Source: Methylosinus sp. PW1
Lineage (GTDB): Bacteria > Pseudomonadota > Alphaproteobacteria > Rhizobiales > Beijerinckiaceae
Length of the DNA: 64,000 bases
Reading direction: 5' to 3'
Assembly: GCF_000745215.1 (NCBI RefSeq)
Contig: NZ_JQNK01000009.1
Coordinates: forward strand, 2,604,001 to 2,668,000
Part shown: positions 34,462 through 41,457 of the stretch, in pieces
How the letters are laid out: the number at the start of each line of letters is the position of its first letter
Numbering within the stretch: the first letter of the stretch is position 1
Position numbers and translations under genes: made by a program
The notes under the pieces: generated by a model
What the model saw: only the letters and a program-made list of their open reading frames with translations
Database searches by the model: none
What the model was told of the DNA's origin: nothing

Positions 34462-36066
34462 TCAGGTCGGATCGACCGTGCCCATGCCGATCATGCGCAG
34501 AGCGGTGAGGCTCGGCACGAAGAAATATTCGCCGCCGCGGGTCTCCACGAATTGCGGCAGACCCTCGGCGATATAAGGCGGCTTGCCAGAGTCCTGCTCC
34601 GACGGCACCACGAATTTCGCCTTGGGGCCGTTGCGGGCGTCGCCCTGCGAATGATTGCCGACGATGGGGCAAGTGTCATTGCCCGCATTGGCGTCGAGGC
34701 CGTAATGAATCCATTGCTGCTGCACGAATTCGAATTGGCGGGCGAGGCTCGAGCAGACGACCAGCATCACAATGCCGTGATCGCCGTCATCCGTCGCCTC
34801 GGGGCCGGAGGAGCCATAGGGCAGGCCGCGGCGCAGGATGCGACGGCGATTATTGAGCACGGAGCCCGCCGCCAGCTTCGGATTCGTCTGCACCCAAGGG
34901 TCGAGCGCGTCGCGCGTGTTCACGCGGCGCGTATGCGACGTCATCGGGCATTGCTCGCCGTCGAGGTCCTTGCGATAGGTGAAGTCCACCAGCTCGCGCT
35001 CGCGCTCCGGGGAGCCTTCCGGGAATTTCTCGTTGAACTCCTGCCAGGCGTCGAAGTCTTTCGCCTTTATCAGCGGCACGCCGTCCGACCAGCGGCCGGC
35101 CATTTTGGCGAGCAGAGTCTCGCGCGCCACATTGACCGCAACGCCGCGGAAGGCGGCGAATTTCTCGGCTTGCGCGTCGATGAACTCGCGCCATGCGGCG
35201 ACATTCTCATGCAGCTTGCGATAGGCGAGGAATGTGCCGTTGCGGCTGAAGGCGAGCGGCATGGCGGCGCCGGGAATCTCCTGCGCCTCGTCGGGATAGC
35301 CGAGCAGGAATTCGCCCGCCGCCAGCGCGCGCCAAGCGCCATTGCCATCGACGGCGCCTTGGCCGATCGCGGCGCTCTGCAGCCTGTCGGCGGGATATTG
35401 CCCCTCGAACACGGGATCGCTGATGCCGTCGGAGAAGCCGAAATGCTCCTTGGGAGTCGGCCGTCCCTGCTCGTCGAAGAGCGCCGAAATATCCTGATAG
35501 GCCGTCTGCTCCTTGCCGGGCGGATTATGGCCGGCGAGCACGCTCACGCCATTCTCCGCGGCGAGGGCGACGATCGCCTCCGTCGTCGCGTCGAGATCGG
35601 CCGCGCTCGCCGTGTAATGCTGGTTGAGCACGATGAGAATATGGACCGCGGCCTCCGGCGGCTTGCCCTTGTTCTGCCAGACGGTGTCCCATTTCTCTTG
35701 CCAATGGTCGCCGCTGAAATCATCGCCCAGCATGCGCGCGCGGGCGGCCATGCCGTCGATGAACTCGTCCGGCAGGCCGCGCAGCGTGCGCGTCGGCACG
35801 CCGAGCGTGAGCAGGCCGTAGAAGGTGAAGGCGATATTGACGGCGATCGCCGGCGGCTGAACCGCATCGCCGACGCTCGCGCCCGCAAGCGCCGTGGTGA
35901 CGCGCGGCAGCAGCCTGGTCACGAAATGACGGCCATTGGCGGCGCGGCTCGTCTTCGAGTCGCCGCCGATGTTCAGCAGAATTGTGCGGCCTTTGAAATA
36001 GCCCTGCTTGGGATAGGCTTCGAGAATATTGCCCTGAATATCCGCGAGGTCGAGAACGACTGACAT
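34462..36066 (-). CDS. DyP-type heme peroxidase
   Basis: The product is 534 residues, longer than the compact bacterial DyPs. The GXXDG motif is GFSDG (210-214, distal D213). The likely proximal His is H378 in QCPMTSHTRRVN, and arginines in NNRRRILRRGLPYG fit the distal pocket. No Tat signal is visible, so it is probably cytoplasmic. It lies 9 bp from the upstream unknown membrane protein gene and 22 bp before the P450, suggesting one transcript and a joint oxidation pathway. The substrate is unknown. Confidence 0.9.
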   Translation of the reverse strand: MSVVLDLADIQGNILEAYPKQGYFKGRTILLNIGGDSKTSRAANGRHFVTRLLPRVTTALAGASVGDAVQPPAIAVNIAFTFYGLLTLGVPTRTLRGLPDEFIDGMAARARMLGDDFSGDHWQEKWDTVWQNKGKPPEAAVHILIVLNQHYTASAADLDATTEAIVALAAENGVSVLAGHNPPGKEQTAYQDISALFDEQGRPTPKEHFGFSDGISDPVFEGQYPADRLQSAAIGQGAVDGNGAWRALAAGEFLLGYPDEAQEIPGAAMPLAFSRNGTFLAYRKLHENVAAWREFIDAQAEKFAAFRGVAVNVARETLLAKMAGRWSDGVPLIKAKDFDAWQEFNEKFPEGSPERERELVDFTYRKDLDGEQCPMTSHTRRVNTRDALDPWVQTNPKLAAGSVLNNRRRILRRGLPYGSSGPEATDDGDHGIVMLVVCSSLARQFEFVQQQWIHYGLDANAGNDTCPIVGNHSQGDARNGPKAKFVVPSEQDSGKPPYIAEGLPQFVETRGGEYFFVPSLTALRMIGMGTVDPT

Positions 36067-36075
36067 TTTCCGCCC

Positions 36076-37059
36076 CTAGATTCCGATTGCGCCCGGCTTT
36101 TGCGTCGGTCCTTCGACATCGCCCGGCTTGTTGGCGTCGATGAAAGCTTTGAAAGCGTCATAGAGGCGCTGCGCCGAAGCCGCATCCGTCCCGGCGGCGT
36201 CGACTTGATTGTCGATGGCGAAGCGCGTGAGCTCGCGACGCAGATAGAGCGCCTTCAGCACATCCGGCAAAGTGGAATCGGGCGCGGCGGGGAAGGGCTT
36301 CTTGCCGAAGTCGAGAATGTAGAGATAGATGGCGAGGCCCGCGACGCCGACGCCGGCGGCGATCGCGAGCAGCGCGCCGATGAAGCCGTGCAGGAAATGC
36401 GGCAGCAGCCAGAAATAGACCAGCGCCGCGGCGATTGCGAAAATTACCAGCCCTCCGAGGCCCACCGTCTTCAGCGACACGTTCGGCAGCTTGTCCGCCG
36501 GCACGCCATGCGCCCAATAATCATGGAAGGGCATGGTCGTCTCGATCTGGCAGTCGGCGACATATTTGGCGAAGCTCGCCGCATCGCGCACGCGCGCCTC
36601 GAAGCCGAGACAATATTTGAAGACTTTTCGCAGCTCGCCTTCCGACTGCGTCCACAGATCGCGAAGATAGGCGTCGCGCTCGGCGTCCGAGCCCGTCTTG
36701 GAGTCGAAATCGGCGGAGAAGAACAGGAAGGGACAAGAGAGGTGATCTTGCGGCTGCGCGATCACCGGATTGAGCAGGTCCTTGTATTTCTGGTCGATCG
36801 GCAGCTCGGGGCTGGCCGCGACCAGCAGCGTGTTGGGCTGCTCGCGACCATTGTAGTCCACGTCGTCGATGACGACGAGACGCGCGAAATGATTGGTCGT
36901 GTTGGTGGCGAAAGGGCTCCGCTCGCCGCGCGGCAGCAGCGACAAATGCTTGCGCAGAGCGTGCACGGGCGAAGTGGGGACGCCATCCTCGACGATCGTC
37001 GCCGTGCTGACGGGAATGAGCGTCGTGAGGAAATAGGCTCCGCTATCGAAGGTCGGCAT
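36076..37059 (-). CDS. Unknown two-helix membrane protein of the DyP/P450 cluster
   Basis: The product is 327 residues and no family is recognised with confidence. An N-terminal soluble part (1-195, with HFARLVVIDDVDYNG, CPFLFFSADFDSK and TTMPFHDYWAHG) precedes two adjacent membrane helices (about 200-222 and 228-250) and a C-terminal charged domain. HFARLVVID resembles the opening of DyP-like ferredoxin-fold domains, but this is weak. It sits between the 221-residue unknown gene and the DyP gene. Confidence 0.65.
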   Translation of the reverse strand: MPTFDSGAYFLTTLIPVSTATIVEDGVPTSPVHALRKHLSLLPRGERSPFATNTTNHFARLVVIDDVDYNGREQPNTLLVAASPELPIDQKYKDLLNPVIAQPQDHLSCPFLFFSADFDSKTGSDAERDAYLRDLWTQSEGELRKVFKYCLGFEARVRDAASFAKYVADCQIETTMPFHDYWAHGVPADKLPNVSLKTVGLGGLVIFAIAAALVYFWLLPHFLHGFIGALLAIAAGVGVAGLAIYLYILDFGKKPFPAAPDSTLPDVLKALYLRRELTRFAIDNQVDAAGTDAASAQRLYDAFKAFIDANKPGDVEGPTQKPGAIGI

Positions 37060-37104
37060 GACGGCCTCTTTGAAAACGTGAATTCTGTCTTGCGGACGGA
37101 TGCG

Positions 37105-37770
37105 TCAGCGGGCGCTCGTCGCCAGCTCGCCGGCGAAGTGCAGATAGTCCTCGCGATTGATCTCGGCGTTTTCCGTATCATTGCTGGCGACCGGCGCGCG
37201 ACCTTCATAGCCGAGGTCGTTCTGCACCGTGCTGAGATAGCGGACGAAGAGCGCGCGGAACTGTTCCGGCGTCGAGCCCTGCAGATTCGCCTCGAGCTTC
37301 AGCAGCGCCTCGCGCACGCGCAGGGCCGCCGTCACGTCGCGCTGCGCGGCGCCGGGAACGGAATTGTAATAGTAGTTGGTGTCGATCTGATTGGCGCGAA
37401 TGTAATTCTTGAACGGCGTGATCGGCACGGAATGCGGATATTTCGTGCTCGTGTACCAGAGCAGATCGAGGCCATTGGGCAGGCCGTCGGCGAAGGCGTC
37501 GATATATTGGTCCCAGGTGCCGTTGAAATTGCTGCAGAACAGCAGATAGTCATTGGCGAGCTGCTGCTTTCCCTGGCCGAGATCGGGCCATTGGTCGCGC
37601 TTGATGATGGCCCAGCGCGCGAAATGGATGAAACGCAGTCCGAGCAAGCCGCCGAGCGAGGAGGGAATCGACCGCGAGATCATGAAGCTGAAGCGATTGA
37701 ACCATGTCCGCCAGGGTTTCATCGGCGTAATGACATTCATTCCATAGGCTTTGCCCGTGACGTTCGACAT
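37105..37770 (-). CDS. Unknown protein heading the DyP/P450 cluster
   Basis: The 221-residue protein has no signal peptide or certain membrane helix, though FSFMISRSIPSSLGGLLGLR (28-47) is amphipathic. It is aromatic-rich with strongly patterned stretches (FIHFARWAIIKRDQWPDLGQ, NFNGTWDQYIDAF, DLLWYTSTKYPHSVPITPF, NQIDTNYYYNSVPGA) that look conserved. No catalytic signature is known to me. It is the first gene of the four-gene minus-strand unit; 102 bp upstream separate it from the CDF gene. Confidence 0.65.
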   Translation of the reverse strand: MSNVTGKAYGMNVITPMKPWRTWFNRFSFMISRSIPSSLGGLLGLRFIHFARWAIIKRDQWPDLGQGKQQLANDYLLFCSNFNGTWDQYIDAFADGLPNGLDLLWYTSTKYPHSVPITPFKNYIRANQIDTNYYYNSVPGAAQRDVTAALRVREALLKLEANLQGSTPEQFRALFVRYLSTVQNDLGYEGRAPVASNDTENAEINREDYLHFAGELATSAR

Positions 37771-37872
37771 GATCGCGGCCTCGAAAAAACTATTCCATTA
37801 TTCCGCGCTACGGATAGCTGCATTCTGCTCAAAAGACAATATGGACACTGCGCGCCGCGCGCTCCGGCGCGC

Positions 37873-39276
37873 TCAGGAATGGTCGTTTATTTCCGCATGT
37901 CCCGCAATTCGAAGGATGTTCGGAAATTCGCCGCGCACCGCCCGCTCCACCTCGTCGACGGCGGCGTGCGTGGCGTCGACGGAGAGATTCGGATCGACGC
38001 AGCAATGATAATTGACGACGAGGCCTTCCGCCGTCTCGCGCGCGCGAACGTCGTGGACATTCATCACCTTTCCGCCCCGCGCGGCGTGACGCGCGAGCGC
38101 GTCGGCGATGGCGCGGCGCGTCTGCGGCTCGGCGTCCTGGCCGGCGAGCAGCTGCGGCTCGGAAGGCTCTATATGCGTGTCGATCTCGATCGCCTCGCCG
38201 AACTCCTCGCGGATCGCCTGCTCGAGGTCCGAGGCGATCTGATGCGCGCGGCCATGCGACATGCCGCCGTCGAGCTCGAGATCAAGCGTGATGGAGAGGC
38301 GCTCGCCCACCGTCTGCGCGATGATGTGATGCACCTGTATGCGGCGCCGGGCGGCGACCAGCAGAATGCGCTCCAGCACGGTCTCGTCGTCGAGCGCGAT
38401 CGGGCGCGTGGCGAGGGTGATCTGCGCGCCGGGAATCGCTTCAATGATGGCGGCGTTGGCGTCCTCCTTTATGCGGGCGGCGCGCTCCAGCGGCAGCGTC
38501 CGCGCGACGCCGATGACGGCCTCGCCCATCACCTTGGGGCCGGCGGTGCGCAGGCGCAGGCTCTCCACCGCTATGACGCCGGGGGTCGCGCGCAGAATGT
38601 CTTGTATCTGCGGCACCAGCTCCTGCGGCGCGGCGTCGAGCAGCGTCGCCACTGTGCGGCGCCCGAGCCTGTAGCCGGCGATGGCGATGAAGACCGCGAC
38701 GCCGAAAGCGGCGAGCGCATCGCCCTGCGCAAAGCCGGCGCGCGTGGCCGCGAGGCCGACGATGACCAGCGCCGAGGAGACGAGATCGCTGGTGAAATGC
38801 AGCGCATCGGCGGCCAGCGCGTCGCTCTGCGTCTCCTCGGCGACGGCGCCGAGCCGCCGCGCGCGCGTGAAATCGACGACGATGGAGAGAATCAGCACGG
38901 CGAAGACCGGCCAGCCGGCGTCGATTTCGACATCCTTGTCGCCGAGCCGCTGCGCCGCCTGGCCGGCGACGACCAGCGCGAGGCCGAAGAGCAGGCCGGT
39001 CTCGATCAGCGCGGCGAGCGATTCGACCTTGCCATGGCCATAATGATGCTTCTCGTCCGCCGGCTTCTCCGCCTGGCGCACGGCGACATAGGTCAGCACT
39101 GTGGCGGCGACGTCGGCGGCCGAATGGCCGGCCTCCGAGATCAGCGCCAGCGAGCCGGAGGCGAGGCCCGCCGCGAGCTTGGCGACCGTCAGCACGGCGC
39201 TGGCGGCGATGGAAGCCTTGGCGGCCGCGGTCTTGCGCGCGGCCGCGTCGGTCGAGATGTCGGCTGTGTCGGACAT
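37873..39276 (-). CDS. Cation diffusion facilitator transporter with three C-terminal repeats
   Basis: The product is 467 residues. Six membrane helices (about 18-205) carry the metal-site motifs EAGHSAADV and ADALHFTSDLVSS. The signature KHHYGHGKVESLAA is also present. A normal CDF ends after one ferredoxin-like cytoplasmic domain. Here three similar units follow: about 215-285, 288-370 (with MSHGRAHQIASDLEQAIREE) and 378-460 (with VDATHAAVDEVERAVRGEF). Zn, Fe or Mn export is likely. The ATG at 39276 was chosen over a frame extension to 39393 that lacks similarity. Confidence 0.9.
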   Translation of the reverse strand: MSDTADISTDAAARKTAAAKASIAASAVLTVAKLAAGLASGSLALISEAGHSAADVAATVLTYVAVRQAEKPADEKHHYGHGKVESLAALIETGLLFGLALVVAGQAAQRLGDKDVEIDAGWPVFAVLILSIVVDFTRARRLGAVAEETQSDALAADALHFTSDLVSSALVIVGLAATRAGFAQGDALAAFGVAVFIAIAGYRLGRRTVATLLDAAPQELVPQIQDILRATPGVIAVESLRLRTAGPKVMGEAVIGVARTLPLERAARIKEDANAAIIEAIPGAQITLATRPIALDDETVLERILLVAARRRIQVHHIIAQTVGERLSITLDLELDGGMSHGRAHQIASDLEQAIREEFGEAIEIDTHIEPSEPQLLAGQDAEPQTRRAIADALARHAARGGKVMNVHDVRARETAEGLVVNYHCCVDPNLSVDATHAAVDEVERAVRGEFPNILRIAGHAEINDHS

Positions 39277-39446
39277 GGGCGGATCGGTTGGTCGGCGCGC
39301 CGCCGCGCCGCGGATCCCAGACTTAACAACACAATGCGACAGGCGCAAATCTTCCGGCCCCTTTTCCGCCCGCCGGGCGCCGCTCGCCTCCACGCCGGAT
39401 TTCCGCTAAGGGTAATAAGGAGGGGCGCAAGAAGGAGACGTGGAAG

Positions 39447-39953
39447 ATGCGGCAGAGGATGAGAAATGCGCTATTGGCCGCCGCCGGCCTCGCCGCCTGC
39501 GCCCTGGCGCAATTCGCATGGCCGCAAGCCGCGGAGGCGCAGGAGGTGGCGCCCTACGCGCGCGGCTCTTTCGAGGCCATCCGCAAGGCGCACGCCGGCC
39601 GTCCCCTCATCGTGCATTTCTGGTCCGTGACCTGCGTCATCTGCGTCTCGGAGCTCGCCGAATGGGGCAAGCTCGCCCGCGAGACGCCGGGCGTCGATTT
39701 CGTCTTCGTCAACGCCGATCCCGAGAGCGACCGTCGCCGCGCCTTGGCCCGCATGGAGAAGGCGGGGCTGAAGCAGGCGGTCAATTTCGCTTTCGCCGAT
39801 CGTTTCGTCGAACGGCTCTATTTCGAGGTCGACAATCATTGGCAGGGCGAGCTGCCCTTCACCGCGCTCATCGCCCCGAATGGCTCCCTGGTGACGGAGA
39901 TCGGCGCGCTGACCGATATGAAGCTCGCGAGCTGGATCGACGGCAAGCGCTGA
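39447..39953 (+). CDS. TlpA-like periplasmic thioredoxin-fold protein
   Basis: The 168-residue product has a signal peptide (ALLAAAGLAACALAQFAWPQ...AEA). A thioredoxin fold follows with active-site CVIC in HFWSVTCVICVSELAEW, cis-Pro in GELPFTALI and a FVNADPESD strand. CxxC redox activity in the periplasm is expected; cytochrome or copper-site maturation would fit TlpA relatives, but no partner gene is adjacent. Confidence 0.85.
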   Translation: MRQRMRNALLAAAGLAACALAQFAWPQAAEAQEVAPYARGSFEAIRKAHAGRPLIVHFWSVTCVICVSELAEWGKLARETPGVDFVFVNADPESDRRRALARMEKAGLKQAVNFAFADRFVERLYFEVDNHWQGELPFTALIAPNGSLVTEIGALTDMKLASWIDGKR

Positions 39954-39959
39954 GGCCGC

Positions 39960-40538
39960 TCAGCGCGTCGCGCCCGGCGTCCACAGCACGTCGCCCCTGT
40001 CCTTGTTCGCGTAGCGCGCGGCGACGAAGAGGAAATCCGAGAGGCGATTGACATAGCGCAGCGCCACGGCGCCGACCGATTCCTCCGGGGCGTTGGCCAG
40101 CGCCACCATTATGCGCTCGGCGCGGCGGCTCACCGTGCGGGCGAGATGGAGATGCGCGGCCGTCGGCGTTCCGCCCGGCAGAACGAAGGATTTGAGCGGC
40201 GCGAGCGTCGCATTCAGCTCGTCGATCTCGCGCTCCAGCCGATCGACTTGCGATTGCACGATCGCGAGGCTGTTCTCCGGCAGAGTCTCGCCGGGCTTGA
40301 CCGGCGTCGCCAGCTCCGCGCCGAGATCGAAGAGGTCATTCTGTATGCGCGCCAGCATGGCGTCGAGCGCGACGTCCTCGCCCGTGGCGAGGCGCGCGAG
40401 GCCGATGGCGGCGTTGGTCTCGTCCACCGCGCCATAGGCTTCGACGCGCAGATCGTCCTTGCGGCGACGCTCGCCGCCGACGAGGGAGGTGGCGCCGGCG
40501 TCGCCGCCGCGCGTGTAGATCTTGTCGAGGCGGACCAT
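39960..40538 (-). CDS. pduO: PduO-type ATP:cob(I)alamin adenosyltransferase
   Basis: The 192-residue trimeric enzyme makes adenosylcobalamin. The ATP loop is KIYTRGGDAGATSLVGGERR; EAYGAVDETNAAIGLAR and SRRAERIMVALA/ RYVNRLSDFLFVAARY are conserved. The frame runs to 40790 but the family starts at MVRLDKIYTRGG, ATG 40538. The HIG1 gene is 17 bp upstream on the same strand. Confidence 0.95.
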   Translation of the reverse strand: MVRLDKIYTRGGDAGATSLVGGERRRKDDLRVEAYGAVDETNAAIGLARLATGEDVALDAMLARIQNDLFDLGAELATPVKPGETLPENSLAIVQSQVDRLEREIDELNATLAPLKSFVLPGGTPTAAHLHLARTVSRRAERIMVALANAPEESVGAVALRYVNRLSDFLFVAARYANKDRGDVLWTPGATR

Positions 40539-40555
40539 TTTCGGCGGCTCTTGCT

Positions 40556-40747
40556 CTAGTGACGAAAGGCGAGGATCGCCAGGATCAGCAGCAGAGCGCA
40601 AAATTGCAAGCCCACGCGCCAGCGCATGAGCTTTTGCGAGAGATTGCCGTCGCCCCCGCGCAGCACATTGCCGAGGCCGAGCAGCACGACGATGGCGACG
40701 ACGGCGACCGCGCCCATGACGGCGATATTGGACCAGCTGGACATCAT
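40556..40747 (-). CDS. HIG1-domain twin transmembrane protein
   Basis: The 63-residue protein has two membrane helices (about 8-27 and 44-62) joined by the conserved loop NVLRGGDGNLSQKLMRWRV. The HIG1 family occurs in alphaproteobacteria and mitochondria, where it associates with cytochrome oxidase. In alphaproteobacteria it often precedes the cobalamin adenosyltransferase gene, as here. GGAGG lies 10 nt upstream of the ATG. Confidence 0.88.
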   Translation of the reverse strand: MMSSWSNIAVMGAVAVVAIVVLLGLGNVLRGGDGNLSQKLMRWRVGLQFCALLLILAILAFRH

Positions 40748-40830
40748 AGGGCCGCACCCTCCCGCAGGCGCTCGCTCTGTTACGCTTCAATGACTAATGG
40801 AGCGGGGGGCGATGGGCAAGCGCAGTCGCC

Positions 40831-41104
40831 TCACGAGCTTTCAGAAAGGACAGCGGAGAGCGTCCCGACAAATCTGACGGCTTCGGCAATTGTTTCGGAG
40901 GCGTTCTCACGCGAGACGCGGGCGCCGTCGCCGGTCTCTGAAAGCGCGGTCGTGCGTCTCGAAGATCAAGGCTTGGGCGGCGTGAAAGCCGGCGAGATAG
41001 GCTATGCGCCCGGCGGCTTCGTTCAGGCCGACGCCCAGCATTGTTTTCGCCTGTCCGAGAAGCTCGTTCGCCTTTTCGAGAAAGGCGTCCGTCTGGGGCT
41101 TCAT
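40831..41104 (-). pseudogene. Decayed HEPN-domain protein gene (internal deletion and frameshift)
   Basis: The first 50 residues (MKPQTDAFLEKANELLGQAK, then AYLAGFHAAQALIFETH) are a normal HEPN start. After ETHDRAF the frame runs into a stop at 40907. In another frame the C-terminal part of a HEPN protein continues (ETGDGARVSRENASETIAEA, RFVGTLSAVL) and stops at 40831. About 40 residues that normally lie between these parts are missing. The gene thus carries both a deletion and a frameshift. Its ATG overlaps the stop of the nucleotidyltransferase gene by 4 bp. Confidence 0.75.
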
Positions 41105-41427
41105 AATTCGAGCCCTTCCGCGCGGATTTCATGCATCAGGGGCATGCGCGGATCGTCATAGGTCGCGGCCTGATAAGGCAGCGCGTGAATCACGCCGCCT
41201 GTTTCGTAGAGAATGTCGGAGCCGGGGTCGGCGAGACGTTTCATCTCCTCGAAGCGGTCGGGCATTTCACGCAAGAAAACAGCGACATCATAATCGGAAT
41301 CCGGCTCCGCATCCCCGCGCGCGCGGGAGCCGAACAAGACGGCGCGCGCCAGCCGGTCGCCGTAGGTCTCGGCGAGCGCGGCGCGAAAACGCATGAGGAT
41401 CGGGTCGGACGGGATCGTCATGGGCAT
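41101..41427 (-). CDS. MNT-type minimal nucleotidyltransferase
   Basis: The 108-residue protein has the polymerase-beta-like GSx10DxD motif: G33-S34 and D45/D47 in LFGSRARGDAEPDSDYDVAV. It is the MNT partner of a two-gene MNT-HEPN system, in which MNT modifies and neutralises the HEPN RNase. MNT looks intact, while the HEPN partner is broken. Confidence 0.88.
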   Translation of the reverse strand: MPMTIPSDPILMRFRAALAETYGDRLARAVLFGSRARGDAEPDSDYDVAVFLREMPDRFEEMKRLADPGSDILYETGGVIHALPYQAATYDDPRMPLMHEIRAEGLEL

Positions 41428-41457
41428 GCGGGAAACTCTGCCATTATCGCTTCCCCC

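Noticed and set aside
36100..39462. Plus-strand open frame of 1120 codons
   Set aside because: It spans four unrelated minus-strand genes antisense, so it cannot be a real protein.
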